Shown in pieces: positions 1 through 8,266 of a stretch of DNA of 64,000 nt. This DNA comes from Ramlibacter agri (GTDB lineage: Bacteria; Pseudomonadota; Gammaproteobacteria; Burkholderiales; Burkholderiaceae_C). The notes beneath the pieces are model-generated. The model saw nothing but the letters and a program-made list of their open reading frames with translations, searched no databases and had not been told where the DNA came from. The translations under genes were made by a program, and so were the position numbers. Within the stretch, counting starts at the first letter, position 1; every line of letters starts with the position of its first letter. The DNA lies in assembly GCF_012927085.1 (NCBI RefSeq), contig NZ_JABBFX010000003.1, forward strand, positions 372,001-436,000, written 5' to 3'.

Positions 1-112
1 CAACGTGCTGGGCATCACCGTCGCCGGGCTCGGAGCGCGCGGCATGGCCGGGATGAATTTCTTCATCCCGATCGGCGATGCCCTCGCCAAGTTGGGCATC
101 GAGCTGAACTGA
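1..112 (+). CDS. C-terminal end of a truncated gene, possibly a trypsin-like serine protease
   Basis: Only the last 36 codons lie in the window, in frame from base 2 to a TGA at 110-112. The peptide is glycine-rich and hydrophobic and ends with NFFIPIGDALAKLGIELN. Such an IPI-containing tail resembles the C-terminus of trypsin/DegP-like serine proteases of Burkholderiales. No catalytic residue is inside the window, so the family is only a guess. The gene ends nine bases before the convergent stop of the outer-membrane protein gene. Confidence 0.4.
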   Translation, partial: NVLGITVAGLGARGMAGMNFFIPIGDALAKLGIELN

Positions 113-121
113 GTTGCCGGG

Positions 122-682
122 CTACCAGTGGTAGCCGACAGCGAGGGTCAAGCCATCCACGTGGTGGCTGCTCTGCTGCGAGTAGCGCATCCAGTCGATG
201 CCGGCGTACCAGTTGGGCGTGAAGTAGTAGTTGCCGCCGAAGCCCCAGGCGAAGTCGTTGTCCCGTTGCGTGGTGCTGGCGATGCCGGCGGTGCGCGAGT
301 CGACGTCGACGGCGGTATGCGCCCAGCCCAGCCGGCCGAAGACCTCGGCCTGCTGGATCCGGTACTTGGGTTTCAGGAAGATGCCATACATGGCCTTCGG
401 TTTCACGTTGACGCGCCCGGAAACACCGTTGACGGTGACGTTGGTCTCGTCGTCGCTGATGCCGCCCGAGATGAACGCCTCGGCCGCGAAGTACGGATGG
501 AAGTCGTACCCGAGCAAAGCGCGCAGCGTGGCCGGCTGGGCAGTCTGGCCCAGCGCTTGCACTCGCATCCAGGTGTACCCGAATTCACCGTAGAGGCCGG
601 GCGGCATCGCCATCTGGGCCTGGGCAGCGCTGCCGCCCAGCAGGAGAAACGCGGCCGCGGCCGCGAGAGCGCTTCGTTTCAT
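122..682 (-). CDS. Outer-membrane beta-barrel protein (OmpA-like/porin-family fold)
   Basis: Predicted 186-residue secreted protein. The start was set at the ATG at 682, not the longer frame up to 772, because MKRSALAAAAAFLLLGG is a clear signal peptide (charged n-region, alanine/leucine core, AQA cleavage near residue 22) and a GGGGA stretch sits about eight bases upstream. The mature part alternates polar and aromatic residues as in beta-strands (for example YGEFGYTWM and WYAGIDWMRY) and ends in an aromatic residue (YHW), the usual signal for the BAM insertion machinery. It resembles the small eight-stranded barrels annotated as porin-family or outer membrane beta-barrel proteins. The ligand or role is unknown. 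It is a single gene divergent from the deacetylase gene at 805. Confidence 0.75.
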   Translation of the reverse strand: MKRSALAAAAAFLLLGGSAAQAQMAMPPGLYGEFGYTWMRVQALGQTAQPATLRALLGYDFHPYFAAEAFISGGISDDETNVTVNGVSGRVNVKPKAMYGIFLKPKYRIQQAEVFGRLGWAHTAVDVDSRTAGIASTTQRDNDFAWGFGGNYYFTPNWYAGIDWMRYSQQSSHHVDGLTLAVGYHW

Positions 683-804
683 TTCAGTCCCCGTGAAAGG
701 AAGGAGTTCGTTCTGGATGACTCCGGGCACGGAGTCGGTTCGAGTGTCGGCACCGGGCACCGGCGACGCCATTGGACGAAAGGTCCACCGGCTACGATGC
801 GCGC

Positions 805-1845
805 ATGAAGGTCTTCCTCAACGATCGGCATCCCCTGCACCACGGTCGTCACGAAATGTTCCGCGGCGAACTGGTGCCTTGCTTCGAAGTGCCAGCGCGT
901 GCGGACTATGTGCTGCAGGAACTGCGGGACCGCAGCTTCGGCACGGTCCAGTCCGCGCCGCCGATCGAGCGTGCAACGCTGGAGCGTGTGCACGCCGCGC
1001 GCTACCTGGACTTCCTCACCGGCGCGTGGGACGAATGGGTCGCCCTGGACCCGGACAACGCGCAGCGCGACGCGCTGCCTTCGTACTGGCCCATCCGCAC
1101 CTTCCGCAGCGACGTGCTGCCTGCCAGCTTCCCGGCGCGGCTGGGACTGTTCTCCTTCGATGCCGGCTCGCCGCTGACGGCGGGCACCTGGGAAGCGGCG
1201 CGCCAGGGCGCGGCTTGCGCAGCTGCTGGCGCCGCGGCCTTGCTGGCCGGCGAGCGCAGCGCGTTCGTGCTGACCCGGCCGCCGGGCCATCACGCGGGAC
1301 CCGACTTCTTCGGCGGCTATTGCTTCCTGAACAACGCGGCCATCGCGGCGCAGGTCTTGCGCGACGGCGGCATGGAGCGCGTGGCCGTGCTCGATGTCGA
1401 CTACCACCACGGCAACGGCACGCAGGCCATCTTCTACGAGCGCGAAGACGTGTTCTTCGCCAGCGTGCATGGCGATCCGCACACCGAGTACCCGTACTAC
1501 CTGGGCTACGCCGACGAACGCGGGGAGGGCGCCGGCCTGGGCTGCAACCTCAACCTGCCGCTGCCCAAGGGCACGGACTTCGCGCGCTGGCGTGACGCAT
1601 TGCGCGTGGCGCTGCAGGCCATCGCGGCCCATGGCGCGCAGGCGCTGGTGGTCTCGCTGGGCGTCGACACCTTCGAGGCCGATCCGATCTCGGGCTTCCG
1701 GCTCGCGAGCGACGACTACCTTCGTGTCGGCGCCGACATCGCAGCCGCGGGGCTGCCGACGCTGTTCGTGCTGGAGGGCGGCTACGCCGTTGCGGAAGTC
1801 GGGCGCAACGTCGTGAACGTGCTGGCCGGTTTCGTGCAGGAATAA
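805..1845 (+). CDS. Histone deacetylase family protein, acetylpolyamine amidohydrolase-like
   Basis: 346-residue zinc amidohydrolase of the arginase/deacetylase fold. Visible family features are PPGHH around residues 159-163 (active-site histidine pair), the DVDYHHGNGT block whose Asp199 and His201 should bind zinc, a third ligand Asp288 in LGVDTF, and the catalytic tyrosine in EGGY near residue 327. Length and the YYLGYADERG loop near residue 231 fit bacterial acetylpolyamine amidohydrolases better than AcuC. The expected reaction is removal of acetyl groups from acetylated polyamines or related amines in the cytoplasm. The start at 805 was chosen over an in-frame codon at 772 by family length. 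TACGAT at 793-798 lies six bases before the ATG and no Shine-Dalgarno is seen, so the mRNA may be leaderless. Confidence 0.85.
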   Translation: MKVFLNDRHPLHHGRHEMFRGELVPCFEVPARADYVLQELRDRSFGTVQSAPPIERATLERVHAARYLDFLTGAWDEWVALDPDNAQRDALPSYWPIRTFRSDVLPASFPARLGLFSFDAGSPLTAGTWEAARQGAACAAAGAAALLAGERSAFVLTRPPGHHAGPDFFGGYCFLNNAAIAAQVLRDGGMERVAVLDVDYHHGNGTQAIFYEREDVFFASVHGDPHTEYPYYLGYADERGEGAGLGCNLNLPLPKGTDFARWRDALRVALQAIAAHGAQALVVSLGVDTFEADPISGFRLASDDYLRVGADIAAAGLPTLFVLEGGYAVAEVGRNVVNVLAGFVQE

Positions 1846-1936
1846 CGCATCCCATTTGCAATGTCGGCGCTGTCCGACGAACTTTACACGCGCGCCTTTC
1901 CAGACTCTGCGTTCCTTCCACTTGCGGAGTTTGAAA

Positions 1937-2461
1937 GTGAAAGCAGCGCTGTATTGCTCGATGGCCGTGCTGGCCGCATCCCTGCTCACCGCCTGCGGCG
2001 GCGGCGACGAGGGCCTCTTCGTCGAGGACAAGACGCCCACGCCCTCGGGCTCTCCCGCTTCGGCCACCATCGCCGGCGCGACCGCCGCCGACGCGGCGCT
2101 GAACGGCAGCTATGCGACGGACAACCTCAACACCAACAACGTCACGCACGTGGAACCCATCAGCGGCAGCGACAACACCTGCCGCTTCAAATTCAACAGC
2201 CTGCCGCAGGTGGGCAACCCGAACCGCATGATGGACGGCGACATCCGCTACGTGCCCGATAGCACCGCGCTGTCGACGACCTTCATCTCGGTCGATGCGA
2301 TCGAGTTCTCGCTGCAGGGTTCGGCGGGCGCCACCGTGGACAAGGCCAACAACCAGGTCGTCTACACCGGCGCGGTGTTCACGTCCACGCAGGGCACCGG
2401 CCGCACCATCACGCTGACCGCCACCATCCCGATGCGCGGCAACCGCCCCGGCGGCTGCTGA
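1937..2461 (+). CDS. Small hypothetical lipoprotein with a glycine linker
   Basis: 174-residue predicted lipoprotein starting at GTG 1937, seven bases after a GGAG at 1926-1929; a TTG at 1931 is too close to that site. The N-terminus has a hydrophobic core and lipobox L17-T18-A19-C20, followed by GGG and a low-complexity Pro/Ser/Thr linker. The rest is polar, beta-rich sequence without a family I recognise, with one further cysteine pair (one in DNTCRFKF, one at the penultimate position) that could form a disulphide. Lipidation at Cys20 and export to the envelope are inferred from the lipobox; no function can be given. It lies between the deacetylase-like gene and the PuuD-like gene, all on the plus strand but with separate spacing. 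Confidence 0.6.
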   Translation: MKAALYCSMAVLAASLLTACGGGDEGLFVEDKTPTPSGSPASATIAGATAADAALNGSYATDNLNTNNVTHVEPISGSDNTCRFKFNSLPQVGNPNRMMDGDIRYVPDSTALSTTFISVDAIEFSLQGSAGATVDKANNQVVYTGAVFTSTQGTGRTITLTATIPMRGNRPGGC

Positions 2462-2546
2462 CGTCGGCCGCGTCCGACGCGCGAATCGGCGGCGCTGGCG
2501 GCGCGGCCATGGATGCGCCTTGGCACGATGAGCGCCGAGGCATTCC

Positions 2547-3344
2547 ATGGCCAGGAAGACCCCGCACAAACCCCTCGTCTGGTTGCCGGCCTGCCACCGC
2601 AACCTGGACCTCTCGGATCCCGGTGGCTACTCGGTGCTGGGCGATCGCTATGCGGCCGCCGTCACCGCGCTCGGCCTGCAGCCCGTGCTGTTTCCGATGG
2701 CCGAAGCGGAGGACGTGCCCTGCCTGCTGCCGCTGGTGGACGGCGTGCTGCTCACCGGCTCGCCGTCCAACGTGGAGGCCACGCACTTCGGCGCGACCGC
2801 GCTGGCCACCGACCTGCTGGATCCTCGGCGCGACAAGCTGACGATGCGGCTGGTGCGCGAGGCGCTGGTCGGCGGCGTGCCGCTGTTCGGCGTCTGCCGC
2901 GGGCTGCAGGAAATGAACGTGGCCCTCGGCGGCAGCCTGTACCAGGTGGTGCATGGCGAGGCCGGCATGCTGGACCACCGCGAGCCCGAGAGCGAGGACC
3001 TGGCGGTGCAGTTCGCCGAAGCCCACGACGTGCTGCTGGAAGCGGGCAGCGCCTTCGCGCAATGGGCCGGTGGCACGCGCGCCAGGGTCAACTCGTTGCA
3101 CGGCCAGGGCATCAAGCGGCTGGGTGAAGGGCTGATTGCCGAGGCACGCGCGCCCGATGGATTGGTGGAAGGCGTGCGCGTCGCCGGGGCGCAGGGCTTC
3201 GCGTATGGCGTGCAGTGGCACCCCGAGTGGCACCACGAGCAGCATCCCTTCTACGAGCGCACGCTGCAGGCCTTTGCATCGGCCTGCCGGGAAGCGCGGC
3301 GCGTGAAGGATGCGGAGCCGGAGGGCCGGTCAGCCCCGGGCTGA
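2547..3344 (+). CDS. Gamma-glutamyl-gamma-aminobutyrate hydrolase family protein (PuuD-like, class I glutamine amidotransferase fold)
   Basis: 265-residue cytoplasmic hydrolase. The class I glutamine amidotransferase triad is visible: nucleophile Cys117 in FGVCRG, and His225 and Glu227 in GVQWHPEWH. The pattern VNSLHGQGIK near residue 181 and the 265-residue length match PuuD, which releases GABA and glutamate from gamma-glutamyl-GABA in putrescine breakdown. Other Puu genes are absent here, so the substrate could be another gamma-glutamyl compound. An acetylpolyamine-deacetylase-like gene lies about 700 bases upstream on the same strand, which fits a polyamine role but does not prove it. The 3' end overlaps the convergent HAD gene by 15 bases. 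Confidence 0.85.
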   Translation: MARKTPHKPLVWLPACHRNLDLSDPGGYSVLGDRYAAAVTALGLQPVLFPMAEAEDVPCLLPLVDGVLLTGSPSNVEATHFGATALATDLLDPRRDKLTMRLVREALVGGVPLFGVCRGLQEMNVALGGSLYQVVHGEAGMLDHREPESEDLAVQFAEAHDVLLEAGSAFAQWAGGTRARVNSLHGQGIKRLGEGLIAEARAPDGLVEGVRVAGAQGFAYGVQWHPEWHHEQHPFYERTLQAFASACREARRVKDAEPEGRSAPG

Positions 3345-4124
3345 CAGGATGGCCCGCGCCACCTCGGCGAAGCCAGCCCCGCGCTCGCCATCGGCCACAT
3401 ACGCCGGCTTGAACGCCAGCTGTGCCTCGAAGCGGCGGATGTTCGCCACGCCCACGCTGTGCGGGAAGTGCTCGAACATCAGCACGTCGTTGGTCGAATC
3501 GCCCACGTACACCCAGCGCTGCAGCTCGGCGTCGAGGTCACGCCCGAGCAGCTCGCGCACCACCCAGCGCGCGCCGGACAGCTTGTTGTGGTCGCCGTAC
3601 CAGCCGTTGACGTGGATCGAGCTGACCGTCGCGTTCATGCCTTCCTCACGCATGATCGCCACGACGCGATCGATCTGCGCTTGCGGCAGGTGCGCGAATT
3701 CGCTGTGGTCGATGGCGATGTCGGTTTCGCGGCCCGGGCTGTCCTGCGAGACGGTCGCGCCCGGCACCTCGCGCACGATGCGCTGCGCCACCTGCTGCAT
3801 GCGCTCGTAGTTGGCCGAGCGCACCGGTTCGGGCTGCACGTACAGCTTGCGCAGCTGGAGTGGCATGGCGCCATGCGTCAGGGCGACCGCGCCGTTCTCG
3901 GCCACGATGGCATCCACCGGCCACTGCAGCGCGAAGGGCTCGCTCCAGCCGACCGGCCGGCCCGTGATAGGGATGACGTGCACGCCGGCCGCGCGCAAGG
4001 CATCCAGCGCCTGCAGCACGTCGGGCGTGACCGCGTGATTGGTGGTGAGCGTGTCGTCGATGTCGGTCAGCACGCCGGCGATGCCGGCGCGCGCAGCCGC
4101 GGGCCAGCCGGCCAGCGGCTGCAT
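3330..4124 (-). CDS. HAD-superfamily hydrolase (Cof/sucrose-phosphatase-like)
   Basis: 264-residue phosphatase-type protein. HAD motif I is LTDIDDTLTT with the nucleophile Asp21 and acid Asp23; the C-terminal motif GDSTNDVLMFEHF (near residue 220) is the metal-binding motif IV. The long stretch between them is a C2-type cap, as in Cof-like and mannosyl-3-phosphoglycerate or sucrose phosphatases. The substrate is unknown. The ATG at 4124 is used here. An in-frame TTG at 4142 overlaps the TGA of the upstream S41 protease gene (TTGA), which would couple the two genes and add six residues. The stop region overlaps the convergent PuuD-like gene. Confidence 0.75.
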   Translation of the reverse strand: MQPLAGWPAAARAGIAGVLTDIDDTLTTNHAVTPDVLQALDALRAAGVHVIPITGRPVGWSEPFALQWPVDAIVAENGAVALTHGAMPLQLRKLYVQPEPVRSANYERMQQVAQRIVREVPGATVSQDSPGRETDIAIDHSEFAHLPQAQIDRVVAIMREEGMNATVSSIHVNGWYGDHNKLSGARWVVRELLGRDLDAELQRWVYVGDSTNDVLMFEHFPHSVGVANIRRFEAQLAFKPAYVADGERGAGFAEVARAILSARG

Positions 4125-4138
4125 GGAAGCGCGGCGCG

Positions 4139-5353
4139 TCAATTGAGGATCCGTCCGGCCCAGGCCGGGCGTGCGCTTTCTTCCAGGTCCAGCTGCGGGA
4201 TGCTGCTCTGCGCGGTGGCGGCGCCCGCGGGGCAGGCGCCAGTGTCGATGTGGTGGATGGCGGCCTGGAACAGGGGGTCGCCGCCGCTTCCGGGGGTGGT
4301 GCTGCGGTTGTCGGTCACGGTGCAGGTGGGAGAGAAGCCGGTGGTGTAGTCACCGAAGCCCTTGTTGTTGGTGCCCTTGAACTCGATCGGGAAATAGGCG
4401 TAGCCGCAATTGTTGCGCTGGTGGAAACCATAGGGCTTGCCGCAGGTGGTGCCGCCGACGGTGACCACCTGCACGTCGACGCCGCGCAGGCTGTTGATGA
4501 CCGACTCGCTCGCCGAGCAGGTGAGGCCCGAGGTCAGCACGTACACGCGCGGCAGGTTCAGCTGGGGCAGCGCAGTGCCCACGCCGAACTGGCTCTCCGG
4601 CGTCGTCACGGTGTTGATGAAGGGCAGCCGGCTGGCCGCCGTCTCGGCGCCGCGCTTGTCGTTGTACGTGAGCTGCTCGAAGGTCTTGCCGACGTTGCCC
4701 GCGCCCGTGACCATGGACGCCGTGCTCTGGGCGATGTACAGGTAGCCGCCGGAGTTGAAGCGCAGGTCCAGCACCAGGTCCTGCACGCCTGCGCTCTGCA
4801 TGTTGCGGAAGTCGGTGATCAGCTCGTCCTGCGCGCCGATGCTGAAGTCGTTGAACTGGATGTAGCCCACCTTGCGGCCGGTGCCGGGCGAGGTGATCAC
4901 GTTGGCCTGCGGCACGGCGGTGCTGAGCGACAGGGCCGTGCTGTCGACCGCGGTCGCTCGCGCGGGCAGCAGGTTCTGCGACAGCGCGGCGGCGACCGCC
5001 GACGTGGGCAGCACGGCGCTGAAGCGGTCCTTGGGCTGGCCATTGGCGTCGGGCGTCTTCACCAGCAGCGCGTTGAAGTAGTCGGTGATGTTGCTGAAGG
5101 CCGCCGCGTCGACGTCGGGGATCTCGTTGTACCAGTAGTACACCTCGTCCATGTATGCGCGGATGAACTGCTTCTGGCCGTCCAGCGTGCAGATGCCGGC
5201 GTAGTTGGACGAGGCCCCGAAGCGGGTCGAGGGCGGCGTGGTCGGGGTGGAACTCCCGCTGTCGCCGCCACCGCCCCCGCCGCCGCAGGCGGCAAGCAGC
5301 AGGGACGCGGCCAGGGCCACGGAAGGCAACCGGAGGGACGAGGGCTTGTGCAT
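4139..5353 (-). CDS. S41-family peptidase lipoprotein (tail-specific/CTP type)
   Basis: 404 residues. The start at 5353 gives a lipoprotein signal, MHKPSSLRLPSVALAAS then LLLAAC, with the lipidated Cys23 followed by seven glycines and a Ser/Thr/Pro linker. The catalytic core shows the S41 features: a strand ending LVLDLRFNSGGY, the nucleophile serine in LTSGLTCSASES, and the general-base lysine in GGTTCGKPYGF. No clear PDZ domain is seen, and the protein is shorter than Prc, so it is closer to the small exported S41 peptidases of Bacteroidetes and Burkholderiales. It should act in the periplasm or on the outer membrane. A longer in-frame reading up to 5980 runs through the IclR gene and is a shadow. 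Confidence 0.8.
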   Translation of the reverse strand: MHKPSSLRLPSVALAASLLLAACGGGGGGGDSGSSTPTTPPSTRFGASSNYAGICTLDGQKQFIRAYMDEVYYWYNEIPDVDAAAFSNITDYFNALLVKTPDANGQPKDRFSAVLPTSAVAAALSQNLLPARATAVDSTALSLSTAVPQANVITSPGTGRKVGYIQFNDFSIGAQDELITDFRNMQSAGVQDLVLDLRFNSGGYLYIAQSTASMVTGAGNVGKTFEQLTYNDKRGAETAASRLPFINTVTTPESQFGVGTALPQLNLPRVYVLTSGLTCSASESVINSLRGVDVQVVTVGGTTCGKPYGFHQRNNCGYAYFPIEFKGTNNKGFGDYTTGFSPTCTVTDNRSTTPGSGGDPLFQAAIHHIDTGACPAGAATAQSSIPQLDLEESARPAWAGRILN

Positions 5354-5385
5354 GTTGGACTTCACCGGCGGATGCGAGCCGCCCA

Positions 5386-6174
5386 TTATTGCCCTCCCGC
5401 CGTCCCGCCAGGGGTTTGCACGTAACCGAGAAGGCGGGAAGCTTCCTGCGCCTGTTGCTGCAGGGCACGCAGGAAGGCATCCACCTGTTCCGTCATGCGG
5501 CTGGCCGGGGTGGAGATGCTGAGGGCGGCGACGACCTGGCCGCTGGCGTCCCGCACCGGTACGGCGATCGCCGCGGTGTCGGGCGCGCGCTCGCCGATCG
5601 AGAGGGCGTAGCCCTGCGTTCGCACCTTGCGCAGTTCCTGCGCCAGGGCCGTCTTGGTGGCCGGCGTCGCCGCGGTGAAGCGCTGCCGCTCCATCGCCAT
5701 CACGGTTTCCACCACGTCGGCGGGCGCGGCGGAGAGCAGCAGCTTGCTGGAGGCGCCGGCATACAGCGGCCGGCGGCGCCCCACCTCGCCGTGCACCCGC
5801 AGCGACTGGGTGGACTCCCACTTGGCGATGCACACCGTCTCCAGCCCGTCGCGGATGCGCACGGCGCAGGTTTCGTTGAACTGCGCGCCCAGGCGCTGCA
5901 GCGGCTCCTGCACCACCTGCACCAGGTCGATCTGCGCCGTGGCGGCGGCGCCGAGGTGCAGCGCCTTGAAGCCCAGGCAATAGGTGGCCGGGTCGCCGCG
6001 CCGCCGCACCATGTCGCGCTGCTCCAGCGTCGTCAGGAGGCGAAAGCTGCGCGCCTTGGTGTTGCCCGAGCGCTTGGCCAGTTCCGACAGGCCCAGCCCC
6101 GGCTGCTGCGCCACCAGGAACAGCAGGTTCAGCGCTTCGTCGACGGCGGCGACCGTGTAATCCATGGGTTCCAT
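5386..6174 (-). CDS. IclR-family transcriptional regulator
   Basis: 262-residue regulator with an N-terminal winged helix-turn-helix (residues about 8-65, including LGLSELAKRSG and SFRLLTTLE) and a C-terminal IclR effector-binding domain (residues about 85-250, with GERAPDTAAIAVPV and ALSISTP). IclR proteins bind small acids or aromatic effectors and control the divergent catabolic genes. Here the divergent neighbour is the C45 amidase-hydrolase-peptide ABC operon, and the 112-base intergenic region carries good inverted repeats, so this is its likely local regulator. An ATG nine bases downstream (6165) is an alternative start. The effector is unknown. Confidence 0.88.
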   Translation of the reverse strand: MEPMDYTVAAVDEALNLLFLVAQQPGLGLSELAKRSGNTKARSFRLLTTLEQRDMVRRRGDPATYCLGFKALHLGAAATAQIDLVQVVQEPLQRLGAQFNETCAVRIRDGLETVCIAKWESTQSLRVHGEVGRRRPLYAGASSKLLLSAAPADVVETVMAMERQRFTAATPATKTALAQELRKVRTQGYALSIGERAPDTAAIAVPVRDASGQVVAALSISTPASRMTEQVDAFLRALQQQAQEASRLLGYVQTPGGTAGGQ

Positions 6175-6185
6175 TCTGGGTGTGG

Positions 6186-6253
6186 TGGTTCGAACAGTGA
6201 ACCAGGGTTTCGCCTATTGTTCCGAAGTCGCTTGAGTTGTTTTAATAGGCGAA
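6186..6253. promoter_or_regulatory. Inverted repeats in the IclR/C45 intergenic region, candidate operators
   Basis: Two dyads lie between the divergent starts at 6174 and 6287. TGGTTC (6186-6191) and GAACCA (6199-6204) form a perfect six-base inverted repeat with a seven-base spacer, overlapping the palindrome GTTCGAAC (6188-6195). TTCGCCTATT (6209-6218) is repeated exactly inverted as AATAGGCGAA (6244-6253) with 25 bases between. IclR-type regulators bind such paired palindromes in shared promoter regions. Binding by the adjacent regulator is inferred from position and symmetry. Confidence 0.55.
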
Positions 6254-6286
6254 CCGAGACCTCATTCTACGAACCGCTCGCCTGCG

Positions 6287-7396
6287 ATGACTCCCCCGTT
6301 TCCCCTCATCACGCTCACCGGCGGCCCGCGCGAACGCGGACTGCAGTACGGCCGCCAGGCCCGCGACCGCATTCACCGCAGCGTGAGCATCTATGGCGGC
6401 CAGATCCAGGGCATGGCCCTGGGCCGCTCGGACATCGAGCCCATCGTGCAGGCCTTCCTGCCGAAGATCGAGGCCTTCGACCCGGCCTACGTCGAGGAGA
6501 TGCGCGGCATCGCCGAAGGCGCCGGGCTGGAGCTGAGCGACGTGGCGATGATCAACGCCCGCACCGAGATCCTGCGGCTGGCGCAGCGCGAGAGCGAGCT
6601 GAAGCGGCTGGACCAGCACCCGGACGGCTGCACCGGCGCCATCCTGCTGCCTTCGGTGACGGCTTCCGGCCGCCTGCTGCACGGGCAGAACTGGGACTGG
6701 CGCGCCGAATGCGCCGAATCCACCGTGGTGCTGAAGATCCGGCGCGAGGACGGCCCCGACATCCTCACCATGACCGAAGCGGGCGGGCTGGCGCGCTGCG
6801 GCCTCAATTCCGCCGGCATCGCCGTCACGGCCAACTACCTCAGTTGCGATCGCGACTACACGCAGGCGGGCGTGCCGCTGGCGCTGCTGCGCCGCAAGGT
6901 GCTGGAGACCGAGCACGTGGCGCTGGCCCTGCGCACCGTGTACGCCACGCCGAAGTCGGCATCGAACAACCTGATGGTGAGCCACGCCGGCGGCTTCGGC
7001 CTGGACATCGAATGCGCGCCGGACGAAAGCTTCCTGGTGCATCCCGTCAACGGCATGCTGGTGCACGCCAACCACTGGCAGAGCCCCGTGGCGCTGGGCA
7101 AGCTGCGCGACACCGGCATCGCGAACTCGCCGGATTCGCTCTATCGCGACGTCCGCGTGCGCCAGCTGCTGGAAGCCGACAGCGGCAAGCTGGGCCTGGA
7201 CCACCTGCGCGCCGCCTTCTTCGACGACTTCGCCAAGCCCTGGTCGGTGTGCCGCCCGCCGCGCATGACGGTGGAAGGCAACATGAGCGCCTCCGTGGCC
7301 ATGGTGCTGATGGACCCCGCCGCCGGCCGCATGGAAGTGGCGCCGCTGCCCGCGCTCAATCGCGAATTCACCACCTACAGCCTGGACCTGCAATGA
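6287..7396 (+). CDS. C45-family self-processing acyltransferase/hydrolase (isopenicillin-N acyltransferase-like)
   Basis: 369-residue N-terminal-nucleophile amidase of the acyl-CoA:6-aminopenicillanate acyltransferase (AAT/C45) family. The autocleavage site is the Gly-Cys pair in PDGCTGAIL, which would expose Cys115 as the catalytic nucleophile. Other family marks are GQNWDW near residue 133, ARCGLNSAGIAVTAN near residue 165, and the NHWQSP segment near residue 248. Known members hydrolyse or transfer acyl groups on beta-lactams, amides and N-acyl amino acids. No signal peptide is seen, so it probably acts in the cytoplasm on an imported compound. It is the first gene of an operon; the next gene starts within its stop codon (ATGA). 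A role in using N-acylated amino acids or peptides is an inference from the linked peptide importer. Confidence 0.82.
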   Translation: MTPPFPLITLTGGPRERGLQYGRQARDRIHRSVSIYGGQIQGMALGRSDIEPIVQAFLPKIEAFDPAYVEEMRGIAEGAGLELSDVAMINARTEILRLAQRESELKRLDQHPDGCTGAILLPSVTASGRLLHGQNWDWRAECAESTVVLKIRREDGPDILTMTEAGGLARCGLNSAGIAVTANYLSCDRDYTQAGVPLALLRRKVLETEHVALALRTVYATPKSASNNLMVSHAGGFGLDIECAPDESFLVHPVNGMLVHANHWQSPVALGKLRDTGIANSPDSLYRDVRVRQLLEADSGKLGLDHLRAAFFDDFAKPWSVCRPPRMTVEGNMSASVAMVLMDPAAGRMEVAPLPALNREFTTYSLDLQ

Positions 7397-8253
7397 CGGT
7401 GACGCCCCCCGCTTCCGCCGATGCCACCGCCAAGGGCGCGGCGCTCTACGACTTCGAAGAGACCATCGTCTTCGCCCACGCCCGCGACCCGCGCTTCAGC
7501 TACTGCCTGTACGTGCCGCGCAGCCTGGGCCCCGCGACCGAGCTGGTGGTGATGGTGCACGGCACCGGCCGCGCCTTCATGAAGTACCGCGACCTGATGT
7601 CGCCCTTCGGCCGCTGGAACGACTGCATCATCCTGTGCCCGCTGTTCCCGGCCGGCGTGATGGGCGACGGCAACCGCGACGGCTTCAAGCACCTGCGCGA
7701 AGGCAACGTGCGCTACGACCAGCTGCTGCTGGACATGGTGGACGAAGTCGGCGCGAAGTACGGCCGGCGCTTCGAGCAGTTCGCGCTGGCCGGCTACTCC
7801 GGTGGCGGCCAGTACGTGAACCGCTTCGGCCTGCTGCACGCGCCGCGCCTGTGGGCGCTCACCATCGGCGCGCCCGGCTCCGTCACCTTGCTGGACGCCA
7901 GGCGCAACTGGTGGGTGGGCACGGCCGACGCGCAGGAGCGCTTCGGCATCGCGCCCGACCTGCAGGCCCTGCGCAAGCTGCCGGTGCAGCTGGTGGTGGG
8001 CGCCGCCGACACCGAGACCTGGGAGATCACCCACAAGGAAGGCGGCAAGCACTGGATGCCGGGCGCCAACGACGCCGGCCGCACCCGCGTGGAACGCGCG
8101 GGCACCCTGCAGCGCTCCTTGCAGGAAGCCGGGGTGAACGCCCGGCTGGACGTGCTGCCCAACATCCCGCATGACGGCGCCAAGTGCGTGCCCGCCATCG
8201 AGGACTTCCTCGCCGAACAACTGCGTGCGCGCCGTGCCGCCGCGCGTGCCTGA
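7393..8253 (+). CDS. Alpha/beta hydrolase family protein
   Basis: 286-residue cytoplasmic hydrolase. The oxyanion region is VMVHGTGRAF near residue 54, the nucleophile elbow is GYSGGG with Ser136, the probable acid is Asp206 in VVGAADTET, and the histidine is His260 in NIPHDGAK. These features fit an esterase or amidase of the polyhydroxybutyrate-depolymerase/Esterase D type without its export signal. The ATG overlaps the upstream C45 stop (ATGA) and the importer genes follow 13 bases later, so it is co-translated with both. It probably acts on the same imported substrate or on the product of the C45 enzyme. Confidence 0.78.
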   Translation: MTVTPPASADATAKGAALYDFEETIVFAHARDPRFSYCLYVPRSLGPATELVVMVHGTGRAFMKYRDLMSPFGRWNDCIILCPLFPAGVMGDGNRDGFKHLREGNVRYDQLLLDMVDEVGAKYGRRFEQFALAGYSGGGQYVNRFGLLHAPRLWALTIGAPGSVTLLDARRNWWVGTADAQERFGIAPDLQALRKLPVQLVVGAADTETWEITHKEGGKHWMPGANDAGRTRVERAGTLQRSLQEAGVNARLDVLPNIPHDGAKCVPAIEDFLAEQLRARRAAARA

Positions 8254-8266
8254 GACAAGGGACTCC

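Noticed and set aside
128..808. Long plus-strand frame over the outer-membrane protein gene
   Set aside because: It is the antisense of a well-supported barrel protein with a signal peptide; composition is arginine/valine-rich and has no family features.
5267..5285. C/G-rich tract encoding seven glycines after the S41 lipobox as a phase-variable repeat
   Set aside because: The tract is a mix of GGC/GGG codons with at most five identical bases in a row, too short for strong slippage; glycine linkers after the lipidated cysteine occur in two other lipoproteins here.
4139..5980. Long version of the S41 peptidase starting near 5980
   Set aside because: The extra N-terminal region overlaps the IclR gene and precedes a clear lipoprotein signal at 5353.
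5389..7392. Upstream part of a 954-codon plus-strand frame ending at 8253
   Set aside because: Only its last 286 codons (the hydrolase from 7393) look real; the rest is a shadow of the IclR and C45 genes.
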